Below, piece after piece: positions 16,107 through 25,121 of a DNA stretch of 64,000 nt. The position numbers were made by a program, and so were the translations under genes. Origin of the DNA: JARRQJ01 sp963761035. Its GTDB lineage: Bacteria; Pseudomonadota; Gammaproteobacteria; DRLM01. The stretch covers positions 2,170,001 to 2,234,000 of the forward strand of contig CAVXFH010000002.1 in the NCBI GenBank assembly GCA_963761035.1, in the 5' to 3' direction. The stretch's first letter is position 1, and every line of letters starts with the position of its first letter. A model generated the notes under the pieces. The model searched no databases. It saw only the letters and a program-made list of their open reading frames with translations, and was not told the origin of the DNA.

Positions 16107-17105
16107 ATGGCAATCAAAATCGGTATTAACGGGTTTGGCCGTATCGGGCGGATGGTATTCCGCGCTGTTGCCCAGGAATTCAAGGATATCGAAATCGTCG
16201 CTATCAATGACCTGCTGGAGCCGGATTACCTCGCCTACATGCTGAGATATGACTCGGTGCACGGTCGTTTCAAAGGCGACATTTCCATCGACAATAAAAT
16301 GCTGATCGTGAATGGTAAGAAGATCCGCCTCACTGCGGAGCGCGATCCCGCCAGTCTGAAATGGAACGAAGTGGGCGCCGACATCGTGGTGGAATCCACG
16401 GGGCTGTTTCTGACCAAGGAGACTTGCCAGAAGCATATCGATGCGGGCGCCAAGAAGGTCGTGCAGAGCGCGCCTTCCAAGGATGATACCCCGATGTTCG
16501 TTTACGGCGTCAATCACAAGAGCTATAAAGGCCAAGCCATTGTTTCCGCCGCCTCATGTACCACGAACTGCCTCGCGCCGGTTGCAAAAGTACTGAATGA
16601 CAAGTTCGGGATCAAACGCGGTCTGATGACCACCGTTCACGCGGCGACCGCTACCCAAAAGACCGTTGACGGTCCTTCCATGAAAGATTGGCGCGGCGGC
16701 CGCGGCATCCTGGAAAACATCATTCCTTCTTCGACCGGCGCCGCCAAGGCCGTAGGCGTGGTATTGCCGGAGTTGAACGGCAAGCTGACAGGCATGGCCT
16801 TCCGCGTGCCGACATCCGACGTGTCCGTTGTTGACTTGACGGTGGAATTGAACAACGCCGCTACCTATAAGGATATCTGCGCGGCGATGAAGGCCGCTTC
16901 CGAAGGCGAGTTGAAAGGCGTTCTGGGTTACACCGAGGAGAAGGTGGTATCCACCGATTTCCGCGGTGTCAGCATCCCTTCGGTCTTTGATGCCGAAGCC
17001 GGGATCGCCCTGGACGGCACCTTTATCAAGGTTGTCTCCTGGTATGACAACGAATTCGGCTATACCTGCAACATGATGCGTATGGTTCAGCATGTAGCTA
17101 AATAG
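16107..17105 (+). CDS. gap: Type I glyceraldehyde-3-phosphate dehydrogenase
   Basis: Interconverts glyceraldehyde-3-phosphate and 1,3-bisphosphoglycerate with NAD(P). The 332-residue product has the Rossmann start KIGINGFGRIGRMVFRA, the catalytic-cysteine motif SAASCTTNCLAP near residue 150, and the C-terminal SWYDNEFGYTCNMM. A ribosome site GGGAGAA precedes the ATG. Whether it prefers NADP, as Calvin-cycle forms can, cannot be read from sequence. It lies 100 bases after tkt and 159 before pgk. Confidence 0.97.
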   Translation: MAIKIGINGFGRIGRMVFRAVAQEFKDIEIVAINDLLEPDYLAYMLRYDSVHGRFKGDISIDNKMLIVNGKKIRLTAERDPASLKWNEVGADIVVESTGLFLTKETCQKHIDAGAKKVVQSAPSKDDTPMFVYGVNHKSYKGQAIVSAASCTTNCLAPVAKVLNDKFGIKRGLMTTVHAATATQKTVDGPSMKDWRGGRGILENIIPSSTGAAKAVGVVLPELNGKLTGMAFRVPTSDVSVVDLTVELNNAATYKDICAAMKAASEGELKGVLGYTEEKVVSTDFRGVSIPSVFDAEAGIALDGTFIKVVSWYDNEFGYTCNMMRMVQHVAK

Positions 17106-17117
17106 TGGCGAGTGGTA

Positions 17118-17178
17118 AGTGGCGGGTAACCAGCAGCAAGGAAATATGAATGATGTGTGGCGTGGTTCCCCCGCCACT
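17118..17178. repeat. Imperfect inverted repeat in the gap-pgk spacer
   Basis: AGTGGCGGG at 17118-17126 is repeated in inverse (CCCGCCACT) at 17170-17178. The neighbouring words GTAAC and CAGCAGC/GCTGCT also recur around it, giving a ragged long dyad of about 80 bases between 17106 and 17190. There is no T-run, so it is not a good terminator. It resembles a decayed palindromic intergenic repeat. Only one copy is seen in the window. Confidence 0.35.
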
Positions 17179-17264
17179 CGCTGCTCGTAACTCGTTGATG
17201 GACGAGGACCTTTGGCGAGCATCGATTCACCACATATCTTTTGAACCTCTTAAGGAGATGCATC

Positions 17265-18440
17265 GTGTCCATTATCAACATGACTGACCTTGATCTTTCC
17301 GGCAAGCGCGTTCTGATACGCGCCGATCTGAACGTGCCTGTCAAAGACGGTAAAGTCACCAGCGATGCACGTATTCGCGCCACGTTGCCCACCATCGAGG
17401 CCGCCGCCAAGGCCGGCGCCAAGGTGATGGTAATGTCGCACCTTGGCCGTCCCGAGGAAGGCGTGTTCAGCGAAGAAAACTCCATGAAGCCGGTGGCCGA
17501 GCATATCGCCAAGCTGCGCAGCCGGCCGGTGCGTTTGCTAAAAGACTATCTCGACGGCGTCAGGGTCGAGGCCGGTGAGGTGGTGGTATTCGAGAACGTG
17601 CGCTTTAACAAGGGCGAAAAAAAGAACAGCGATGAGTTGGCGAAGAAATACGCGGCACTGTGCGATATATTTGTGATGGATGCCTTCGGCACTGCCCATC
17701 GCGCCGAGGCATCCACTCACGGCGTGGCCAAGTTCGCGCCGGTGGCCTGTGCCGGCCCGTTGCTGGCCGGCGAGTTGTCCGCCTTGGGCAAGGCCTTGCA
17801 AAATCCCAAGCGGCCGCTGGCCGCCATCGTCGCCGGTTCCAAGGTATCCACCAAGCTGACGATTCTGGATTCCATGGCGGACAAGGTGGACAACCTCATC
17901 GTCGGCGGCGGTATCGCCAACACCTTCATGCTGGCCGCCGGTCTCAAGGTTGGTAAATCCTTGGCTGAACCGAATCTGATTGCCGCGGCCAAGAAGATCA
18001 TGGACAAGATGAAGGCCCGCGGCGCCGAAGTGCCGATCCCCGTGGATGTCGTGTGCGGCAAGGAATTCTCGCCGACCGCGGCGGCGGTCACTAAGGATTC
18101 CGACCAGGTAGTGGATGACGACATGATCTTCGATATCGGGCCCAAGACCGCCAACATATTGGCCGGAAAACTCAAAAACGCCGGTACCATCGTGTGGAAC
18201 GGCCCCGTGGGGGTGTTTGAGTTCGACCAATTCGCCGCGGGTACCAAGATTCTGGCCTTGGCCATTGCCGACAGTCCGGCATTTTCCATTGCCGGCGGCG
18301 GCGATACCTTGGCGGCGGTGGACAAATACGGTATTGCCGACAAGGTTTCTTATATTTCCACCGGCGGCGGCGCATTCCTGGAATTTCTGGAGGGTAAGAC
18401 ACTGCCCGCCGTCGCCATACTTGAGGAAAGAGCAAAATAA
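17265..18440 (+). CDS. pgk: Phosphoglycerate kinase
   Basis: Transfers phosphate between 1,3-bisphosphoglycerate and ADP, reversibly. I start at the GTG at 17265, seven bases after AAGGAG; the resulting start (M)SIINMTDLDLSGKR aligns with the E. coli Pgk N-terminus MSVIKMTDLDLAGK, whereas an ATG at 17280 would lose the first five residues. The product is 391 residues. Signatures are VLIRADLNVPVKDGK, SHLGRP, GTAHRAEASTHG and the C-terminal FSIAGGGDTLAA. It is third in the tkt-gap-pgk-pyk-fba cluster. Confidence 0.96.
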   Translation: MSIINMTDLDLSGKRVLIRADLNVPVKDGKVTSDARIRATLPTIEAAAKAGAKVMVMSHLGRPEEGVFSEENSMKPVAEHIAKLRSRPVRLLKDYLDGVRVEAGEVVVFENVRFNKGEKKNSDELAKKYAALCDIFVMDAFGTAHRAEASTHGVAKFAPVACAGPLLAGELSALGKALQNPKRPLAAIVAGSKVSTKLTILDSMADKVDNLIVGGGIANTFMLAAGLKVGKSLAEPNLIAAAKKIMDKMKARGAEVPIPVDVVCGKEFSPTAAAVTKDSDQVVDDDMIFDIGPKTANILAGKLKNAGTIVWNGPVGVFEFDQFAAGTKILALAIADSPAFSIAGGGDTLAAVDKYGIADKVSYISTGGGAFLEFLEGKTLPAVAILEERAK

Positions 18441-18512
18441 CAAAACACACGACAGCATTGTGTCATGCTAGGGGCAATAGCTAGCGGAGACACAGCTTAT
18501 TAGCGAGAAATT

Positions 18513-19958
18513 ATGTTACGCAGAACAAAAATTGTAGCGACGCTTGGTCCGGCCACCGACGATGCCAAGGTGCTGGACGATATTATTCTGGCCGGTGTCG
18601 ATGTCGTAAGGATCAACTTTTCCCATGGCCATCCCGATGATCATCGGCGACGCGTGGAACTGGTGCGCAATCGCGCCGAGGCCCATGGCCGGCAGGTTGG
18701 GGTGCTGGCGGATCTGCAAGGTCCCAAGATCCGCATCGACCGCTTTAAGGAGGGCAAGATCCTGCTCGAGGAAGGCCAGCGTTTTATTCTCGACGCCAAC
18801 TGGCCCGCTAGCGAAGGCGATCAAGAGCGGGTGGGCATTGCCTATAAAGAGTTGCCCAATGATGTCAATCGCGGCGACACCTTGCTGTTGGACGACGGAC
18901 GGATCATGTTATGGGTGGAGATGGTGGAAGATGCCCAAATCATCTGTAAGGTGGTGGTGGCTGGCATACTCTCCAATAACAAGGGGATCAATCGCCAAGG
19001 GGGCGGTCTCTCCGCCGCGGCTCTGACCGATAAAGACCGCGCCGACATCAGGACCGCCGCGGAATTGGAGGCCGATTACATCGCGGTGTCATTTCCGCGC
19101 TGCGCGGCGGACATCCACCTGGCGCGTGAATTATTGCGGGCCGCCGGCGGCCTGGGCGACATTGTCGCCAAGATCGAGCGCGCCGAGGCCGTGCAGGATA
19201 TCGAGGAGATACTCGCCGTTACCGATGCGGTGATGATCGCCCGCGGCGATCTCGGCGTGGAGATCGGCGACGCGGAATTGCCGGCGGTACAGAAGCAGGT
19301 CATACGCCAGGCGCGCGCTATGAACCGGGTGGTGATCACGGCGACGCAGATGATGGAGTCCATGATCGAAAACCCCATTCCGACGCGGGCGGAGGTATTT
19401 GATGTGGCCAACGCCGTGCTGGACGGCACCGATGCGGTGATGCTCTCGGCGGAGACGGCATCCGGCAAATATCCCGCTAAGGCGGTGGCGGCCATGGACC
19501 GCATCTGCCGCGAAGCGGAGAAGCAGCATATTGCCAAGACGTCCGATCATCGCATGAATACCCAATTTGGGCGCACCGACGAGGCCATTGCCATGGCGGC
19601 CATGTATATCGCCAATCATTTGGGAGTACGCGCCATTGCGGCCTTGACGGAGTCCGGTTCCACACCGCTGTGGATGTCGCGGATCAGCTCCGGTATTCCG
19701 ATTTACGCCTTGACGCCCCATGTGGCGACGCGGAGAAAAGTGACTCTGTACCGCGGGGTCTATCCCGTGAGTTTTAAGGCGGATAGCACCAACCATCCTG
19801 TCGTGAACAAGGAGGCCATCGATGAGTTGGTGCGGCGCGGTGTGGTGCACAATGACGACTTGGTGATCATTACCAAGGGTGATTTAATGGGTGTGCACGG
19901 CGGTACAAATGCCATGAAAATCGTGAGGGTAGGCAATATGGTAGCCTTAAGCGAATAA
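18513..19958 (+). CDS. pyk: Pyruvate kinase
   Basis: Converts phosphoenolpyruvate and ADP to pyruvate and ATP. The 481-residue enzyme begins MLRRTKIVATLGPAT, the standard N-terminus. It has the KFKEG-like barrel segment, the active-site motif AVMIARGDLGVEIGD near 250 and ATQMMESMIENPIPTRAE after it. The C-terminal allosteric domain is complete (ITKGDLMGVHGGTNAMKIV). It lies 72 bases after pgk. Pyruvate kinase between pgk and fba is a common order in chemoautotrophic proteobacteria. Confidence 0.96.
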   Translation: MLRRTKIVATLGPATDDAKVLDDIILAGVDVVRINFSHGHPDDHRRRVELVRNRAEAHGRQVGVLADLQGPKIRIDRFKEGKILLEEGQRFILDANWPASEGDQERVGIAYKELPNDVNRGDTLLLDDGRIMLWVEMVEDAQIICKVVVAGILSNNKGINRQGGGLSAAALTDKDRADIRTAAELEADYIAVSFPRCAADIHLARELLRAAGGLGDIVAKIERAEAVQDIEEILAVTDAVMIARGDLGVEIGDAELPAVQKQVIRQARAMNRVVITATQMMESMIENPIPTRAEVFDVANAVLDGTDAVMLSAETASGKYPAKAVAAMDRICREAEKQHIAKTSDHRMNTQFGRTDEAIAMAAMYIANHLGVRAIAALTESGSTPLWMSRISSGIPIYALTPHVATRRKVTLYRGVYPVSFKADSTNHPVVNKEAIDELVRRGVVHNDDLVIITKGDLMGVHGGTNAMKIVRVGNMVALSE

Positions 19959-20044
19959 TGCCCACCTGCCTTTTTGGCGGGGCTTTCAGCGGAATCGGTG
20001 ATAACAGGTAAAATAGGTTAACTACATACAATGAGGAGATCGTT

Positions 20045-21109
20045 ATGGCCTTGATATCTTTGCGCCAGTTACTGGACCACGCGGCGGAACGCGGCTACGG
20101 GGTTCCGGCATTCAATGTCAATAATCTTGAACAGATGCGCGCCATCATGGAGGCGGCCGCCGAGACCGACAGCCCGGTGATCGTGCAGGCCTCGGCCGGC
20201 GCCCGCAAATATGCCGGCGCGCCCTTCCTGCGCCATTTGATCCTGGCCGCGGTTGAAGAGTGGCCCGATATCCCGGTGGTGATGCACCAGGATCACGGTG
20301 TTAGCCCGGCGGTGTGTCAGCGTTCCATTCAATTGGGTTTCACCTCGGTAATGATGGACGGCTCGTTGAAGGAAGACGGAAAGAGCCCGGCCTCTTATGA
20401 TTACAATGTCGACGTGACCCGCAAGGTCGTGGAGATGTCTCATGCCTGCGGCGTGTCCGTGGAGGGTGAATTGGGTTGTCTGGGCTCCCTGGAGACCGGG
20501 ATGGCCGGCGAGGAAGACGGCGTGGGCGCCGAGGGACATCTTGATCACAGCCAGCTGCTTACCGACCCGGAAGAGGCCGCCGACTTCGTGAAGAAGACCA
20601 AGGTCGACGCCCTGGCCATCGCCATCGGCACCAGCCACGGCGCTTACAAATTCTCCCGTCCGCCTACCGGCGACATTCTGGCCATCGGCCGCATCAAGGA
20701 GATCCACGCCCGCATCCCCAATACCCATTTGGTGATGCACGGTTCCTCCTCGGTACCCCAGGAATGGCTCAAGATCATCAACAGCTACGGCGGCGACATG
20801 GGTGAGACCTATGGCGTGCCCGTCGAAGAGATCGTGGAAGGCATCAAGCACGGTGTGCGCAAGGTCAACATCGACACCGACTTGCGTATGGCCTCCACCG
20901 GCGCCATGCGCAAGACCATGGCGGACAATCCCAAGGAGTTCGACCCGCGTAAATTCTTCGCCGCTACCATCAAGGCGATGAAGGAGATCGTCAAGGCCCG
21001 TTACGAGGCCTTTGGTACCGCTGGCAACGCCTCCAAGATCAAACCCTTGTCCTTGGAAACGATGGTCAAGCGGTACGACAAGGGTGAGTTGGCACCCAAG
21101 ATCAACTAA
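20045..21109 (+). CDS. fba: Class II fructose-bisphosphate aldolase, Calvin-cycle subtype
   Basis: A zinc-dependent aldolase joining dihydroxyacetone phosphate with glyceraldehyde-3-phosphate (or erythrose-4-phosphate to give sedoheptulose bisphosphate). The 354 residues begin MALISLRQLLDHAAERGYGV and contain the zinc and catalytic region VVMHQDHGVSPAVC, GELGCLGSLETG, AIGTSHGAYKF and VMHGSSSVPQEW, typical of the CbbA-like subtype rather than E. coli FbaA. A GAGGAG ribosome site precedes the ATG. It ends the cluster and is followed by a strong terminator. Confidence 0.96.
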   Translation: MALISLRQLLDHAAERGYGVPAFNVNNLEQMRAIMEAAAETDSPVIVQASAGARKYAGAPFLRHLILAAVEEWPDIPVVMHQDHGVSPAVCQRSIQLGFTSVMMDGSLKEDGKSPASYDYNVDVTRKVVEMSHACGVSVEGELGCLGSLETGMAGEEDGVGAEGHLDHSQLLTDPEEAADFVKKTKVDALAIAIGTSHGAYKFSRPPTGDILAIGRIKEIHARIPNTHLVMHGSSSVPQEWLKIINSYGGDMGETYGVPVEEIVEGIKHGVRKVNIDTDLRMASTGAMRKTMADNPKEFDPRKFFAATIKAMKEIVKARYEAFGTAGNASKIKPLSLETMVKRYDKGELAPKIN

Positions 21110-21129
21110 GTTTTTACTATTTATGCAAT

Positions 21130-21160
21130 AAAAAGGCGGGCATTTAGCCCGCCTTTTTAT
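21130..21160. terminator. Bidirectional intrinsic terminator between fba and the UDP-sugar epimerase
   Basis: AAAAAGGCGGGC (21130-21141), loop ATTTA, then the exact inverse GCCCGCCTTTTT (21147-21158). The stem is GC-rich and flanked by A-run and T-run, so it works on both strands and separates the convergent fba and epimerase genes. Confidence 0.95.
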
Positions 21161-21186
21161 TGACGGTAAATCGTGCTTATCGGCGG

Positions 21187-22194
21187 CTACGCGCCGTAAT
21201 AATCACGATACCAGGCGACGAAGTCGGCAATGCCGGTTTCGATAGGCGTATTGGGACGGAAACCCACATCCCGCGCCAAGTCGTCAATGTCGGCGTAGGT
21301 AGCGGGTACGTCGCCTTTTTGCATGGGCAGCATATTTTTTTCCGCCTTTTTTCCCAGACACTTTTCCAATACCTCGATGTAGTGCATCAATTCCACCGGC
21401 TGATTGTTCCCGATGTTGTAAAGACGATAGGGCGCGTAACTGGTGGCAGAATCGGGGTTATCGCCGCTCCACTGTGGATTGGGTTCCGGTAATTTATCCA
21501 GTGTTCTGATCACGCCTTGGACAATATCGTCGATGTAGGTGAAGTCGCGCTTGTGATTGCCATGGTTATAGACGTCGATGGGCTTGCCTTCCAGGATATT
21601 CTTGGTGAATTTGAACAGGGCCATGTCCGGCCGGCCCCAAGGACCGTAAACCGTAAAGAAACGCAGGCCCGTGGTCGGCAAGCCGTACAGATGGCTGTAG
21701 GTATGGGCCATCAGCTCGTTGGCCTTCTTGGTGGCGGCGTAAAGGCTCACCGGATGATCCACGTTATGGTGCACCGAGAACGGCATGTTGGTATTGGCTC
21801 CGTATACGGAGCTGGTGGAGGCATAGACCAGATGTTCAATGCCGTTATGGCGGCAACCTTCGAGGATGTTGAGAAAGCCCACTACATTGCTGTCCACATA
21901 GACGGCGGGGCATTCTATGGAATAGCGCACGCCCGCCTGGGCGGCGAGGTTGACCACACGCTGCGGCTCGTGCTTGGCGAAGGCCTGTTCAATGGCGGTG
22001 CGGTCTTCCAGGCAGATACGCAATTCAGTGAATTTAGGATGGCCGGCAATGCGCGCCAACCGTGCCTGCTTCAATGTGACGTCGTAATAGTCGTTGAGGT
22101 TGTCGATACCGATGACTTCGTCGCCGCGCTCCAGCAATTTTATGGTGAGCGCGTTGCCGATAAAGCCGGCGGTGCCTGTGACTAATATGCGCAT
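21187..22194 (-). CDS. UDP-glucuronate 4-epimerase-like NAD-dependent epimerase
   Basis: A 335-residue extended short-chain dehydrogenase/reductase. The NAD motif GTAGFIGN, the catalytic YAATK with upstream ASTSSVYG, and LRFFTVYGPWGRPDMALFKF match the CapI/LspL group that interconverts UDP-glucuronate and UDP-galacturonate. The long insertion of that group is present (NLNDYYDVTLKQARL). It works in the cytoplasm on precursors for acidic capsule or LPS sugars. Two UDP-sugar dehydrogenases lie directly upstream on the same strand; one (ugd) would supply its substrate. Assignment to glucuronate rather than glucose is by resemblance. Confidence 0.87.
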   Translation of the reverse strand: MRILVTGTAGFIGNALTIKLLERGDEVIGIDNLNDYYDVTLKQARLARIAGHPKFTELRICLEDRTAIEQAFAKHEPQRVVNLAAQAGVRYSIECPAVYVDSNVVGFLNILEGCRHNGIEHLVYASTSSVYGANTNMPFSVHHNVDHPVSLYAATKKANELMAHTYSHLYGLPTTGLRFFTVYGPWGRPDMALFKFTKNILEGKPIDVYNHGNHKRDFTYIDDIVQGVIRTLDKLPEPNPQWSGDNPDSATSYAPYRLYNIGNNQPVELMHYIEVLEKCLGKKAEKNMLPMQKGDVPATYADIDDLARDVGFRPNTPIETGIADFVAWYRDYYGA

Positions 22195-22254
22195 ACTAAA
22201 TTTCCATTATAGAGTGATCGGGGTCGCAAGCTGTTTGGCGGATAACCGTAAATT

Positions 22255-23532
22255 CTATAATCGATCATCGACCTGATTCGCCGGCAACAGGCCTTTCACA
22301 TCGAATAAGACATGAGCCGGTTTCCCCAAGGCGCGGATTTGCGCTATACCCATTTCGCGGAACTGGTGATGGGCGACGGCGAGAATTACGGCGTCGTATC
22401 GGCCTGGCTGTATGGAACTGGTCGGAGTGATGCCGTATTCGTGATAAGTGTCATCGGGGTTGGCCCAGGGATCATAGACGTCGACGTCGGCGTGGAACCC
22501 CTGCAATTCGCGCACGATGTCGATGGCGCGGGTATTGCGGATGTCGGGGCAGTTTTCCTTGAAAGTCAGTCCCAGTACCAGCACCTTGGCATCCACCACC
22601 TGGATACGGCGGCGGGTCATCAGCTTCACTACGCGCTCCGCGACATGGGCGCCCATGTTGTCGTTGATGCGCCGGCCCGCCAGGATGATGTCGGGATGGA
22701 AACCGATCTCCTGCGCCTTGTGGGTGAGATAATAGGGATCGACACCGATGCAATGACCGCCCACCAGACCCGGGCGAAACGGCAGGAAATTCCATTTGGA
22801 GCCTGCGGCCTCCAGCACCTCCAGGGTGTCTATGCCCAAACGGTGAAACAGCAACGCCAATTCATTTATCAAGGCGATGTTGACATCGCGTTGAGTATTC
22901 TCGATGACCTTGGCCGCTTCGGCCACGCGGATGCTGCTGGCTTTGTGGGTGCCGGCCTTGATGATGCGGCGATACAAGGCATCGACATAATCCGCCACTG
23001 CTGATGTGGAGCCCGAGGTGACTTTTTTGATAGAGGTGACGCGATGCTCCTTGTCGCCGGGATTGATGCGTTCCGGGCTGTAGCCCGCGAAAAAATCCTG
23101 ATTGAACGCCAGCCCCGATTCCCGCTCCAGAACCGGTACGCAATCCTCTTCGGTGCAGCCCGGATAGACCGTCGATTCGTAGATCACCACGTCGCCCTTC
23201 TTGAGGATCTTGCCCACGGTATGACTGGCGCTAATCAAGGGACGCAGGTCAGGACGTTTGTATTGATCGATGGGCGTCGGTACAGTGACGATGTAGGTAT
23301 TGCAGGTTTCCAGCGCGGCGGGATCGATAGTGAAACTGAGTTGTTTTGCCTGGTCGAGTTCGTGTGGTTCCACTTCCAGTGAACTGTCTTTTCCAGTCTT
23401 AAGTTCGGCGATGCGCGCCTTGTTGATGTCGAATCCTACCGTGGGGAATTGTTTACCGAATTCCACTGCCAGCGGCAGCCCCACATAACCGAGGCCGATA
23501 ATGCCTATCCTGGCTTGGGTGACGCTGAACAT
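22255..23532 (-). CDS. Nucleotide-sugar dehydrogenase, TviB/WbpO-like
   Basis: An NAD-dependent four-electron oxidation of a UDP-sugar C6 alcohol to the acid. The 425-residue product starts at the ATG at 23532, which has GAGGGA upstream and gives MFSVTQARIGIIGLGYVGLP; a longer frame to 23607 adds only basic filler. The catalytic cysteine lies in GGHCIGVDPYYL, and the C-terminal domain has VLGLTFKENCPDIRNTRA. This group usually acts on UDP-N-acetylglucosamine or galactosamine (Vi antigen and O-antigen synthesis). It sits 60 bases upstream of the epimerase and 91 bases downstream of ugd. Confidence 0.88.
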   Translation of the reverse strand: MFSVTQARIGIIGLGYVGLPLAVEFGKQFPTVGFDINKARIAELKTGKDSSLEVEPHELDQAKQLSFTIDPAALETCNTYIVTVPTPIDQYKRPDLRPLISASHTVGKILKKGDVVIYESTVYPGCTEEDCVPVLERESGLAFNQDFFAGYSPERINPGDKEHRVTSIKKVTSGSTSAVADYVDALYRRIIKAGTHKASSIRVAEAAKVIENTQRDVNIALINELALLFHRLGIDTLEVLEAAGSKWNFLPFRPGLVGGHCIGVDPYYLTHKAQEIGFHPDIILAGRRINDNMGAHVAERVVKLMTRRRIQVVDAKVLVLGLTFKENCPDIRNTRAIDIVRELQGFHADVDVYDPWANPDDTYHEYGITPTSSIQPGRYDAVILAVAHHQFREMGIAQIRALGKPAHVLFDVKGLLPANQVDDRL

Positions 23533-23623
23533 GAAGTGATTCCCTCTAAATTTACTATTTTCTCGCCGCAAAACCGTAAAGAGCCGAGCTTTACTCTTTG
23601 CAATCACAACCGATGAGGCATTC

Positions 23624-24949
23624 TTATTTGCCGCGGCCTACGGCGTAGTATTCAAAACCTTCCTGCGCCAGTTGCATAGGGTCATAAAGATTGCGGCCGT
23701 CAAAGATAACGGGTTGTTTGAGCGTTGACTTGAGCGTGGCGAAATCGGGGCTGCGAAACAGGCTCCATTCGGTGGCAATGACCAGGGCGTCGGCGCTACG
23801 CACGGCGTCCAGGGGTGTCCTGCACAATATCAGGTCGTCACGCTTGCCATAGATGCGCCGCGTCTCTTCCATGGCCGCCGGATCATGGGCCTGTACCCGC
23901 GCGCCGGCCTCCCATAATGCCTCGATGAGAGTGCGGCTGGGCGCCTCGCGCATGTCATCGGTATTGGGTTTGAAGGCCAGACCCCACAGGGCGATGGTCC
24001 TGCCCTTTAAATCCGCGCCGAAGCGGCGGGTGATCTTGGTGAACAGCAGATGCTTCTGACGTTCGTTGACAGATTCCACGGCGCGCAACAATTCGGCGGG
24101 ATAACCGATATCGCGCGCAGTACGCTCCAGGGCCTTAACATCCTTGGGAAAGCACGAGCCGCCGTAGCCGCAGCCGGGATAGATGAAATGGTAACCGATG
24201 CGGGGATCGGCGCCGATACCGATGCGCACCCGTTCAATGTCGGCACCGAGGCGCTCCGCCATATTGGCCAGTTCGTTCATGAAGCTGATCTTGGTGGCGA
24301 GCATGGCGTTGGCGGCATATTTGGTCAACTCCGCCGAGCGGATATCCATGGCGATCAAGCGGTCGTGATTACGATTGAACGGTACATAAAGGGCGCGCAG
24401 CAATTCGGTGGTGCGCGGGTTGTCGGTGCCGATGATGATGCGATCCGGGCGCATGAAGTCGTCGATAGCGGCGCCCTCTTTGAGGAATTCGGGATTGGAT
24501 ACGACATCGAACTCGATGGCTTGGCCGCGCTTGGCCAGGGATTCCTTCACCGCTTTCCGCACCCTGTCGGCAGTACCCACCGGCACGGTGGATTTATTGA
24601 CGACGATACGGTAATCGGTCATGTGCTCGCCGATGCTGTTTGCCACCATCAGTACATATTGCAGGTCCGCCGAGCCGTCTTCGTCGGGCGGCGTGTTCAC
24701 CGCGATGAACTGGAATAGGCCATGGGCGACCCCCGCCGCGACGTCGGTGGTGAAGCTCAAACGGCCGGCAGTCGCATTATTTTGTACCAGTTTTTCCAGG
24801 CCCGGTTCGTGGATGGGGATTTTTCCTTCCTTGAGCATTTGGATCTTGACGGCGTCGACATCGACGCACAGTACATGATTGCCAACCTCAGCGAGACAGG
24901 CGCCCGTAACAAGTCCGACATAACCGGAGCCAAAAATAGTGATTTTCAT
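23624..24949 (-). CDS. ugd: UDP-glucose 6-dehydrogenase
   Basis: Oxidises UDP-glucose to UDP-glucuronate with two NAD. The 441-residue product starts at the ATG at 24949 (MKITIFGSGYVGLVTGACLA); the open frame continues to 25036 without recognisable sequence. The catalytic cysteine is in GYGGSCFPKDVKAL, and the C-terminal UDP-binding half is complete (FDGRNLYDP). It is distinct from the TviB-like neighbour, so the cluster makes at least two different uronic acids. No glycosyltransferase or export gene is adjacent. Confidence 0.94.
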   Translation of the reverse strand: MKITIFGSGYVGLVTGACLAEVGNHVLCVDVDAVKIQMLKEGKIPIHEPGLEKLVQNNATAGRLSFTTDVAAGVAHGLFQFIAVNTPPDEDGSADLQYVLMVANSIGEHMTDYRIVVNKSTVPVGTADRVRKAVKESLAKRGQAIEFDVVSNPEFLKEGAAIDDFMRPDRIIIGTDNPRTTELLRALYVPFNRNHDRLIAMDIRSAELTKYAANAMLATKISFMNELANMAERLGADIERVRIGIGADPRIGYHFIYPGCGYGGSCFPKDVKALERTARDIGYPAELLRAVESVNERQKHLLFTKITRRFGADLKGRTIALWGLAFKPNTDDMREAPSRTLIEALWEAGARVQAHDPAAMEETRRIYGKRDDLILCRTPLDAVRSADALVIATEWSLFRSPDFATLKSTLKQPVIFDGRNLYDPMQLAQEGFEYYAVGRGK

Positions 24950-25121
24950 GAGGGCCTTGGAACCAAGTTGGTAGATGCCATGTAATTTATTTTTCAATGC
25001 TAAGCATAGCAGGAACAGCGATATAGAGCCACGCATCGATCCTGAGAATTATGAAATAAAATAACTTTGCGCAGGGAAAGGCCGATATAGTGAGCACGGA
25101 ATTCAGAGCGGAACTTATCTC

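Noticed and set aside
17538..18458. 306-codon minus-strand open frame
   Set aside because: Antisense shadow of pgk.
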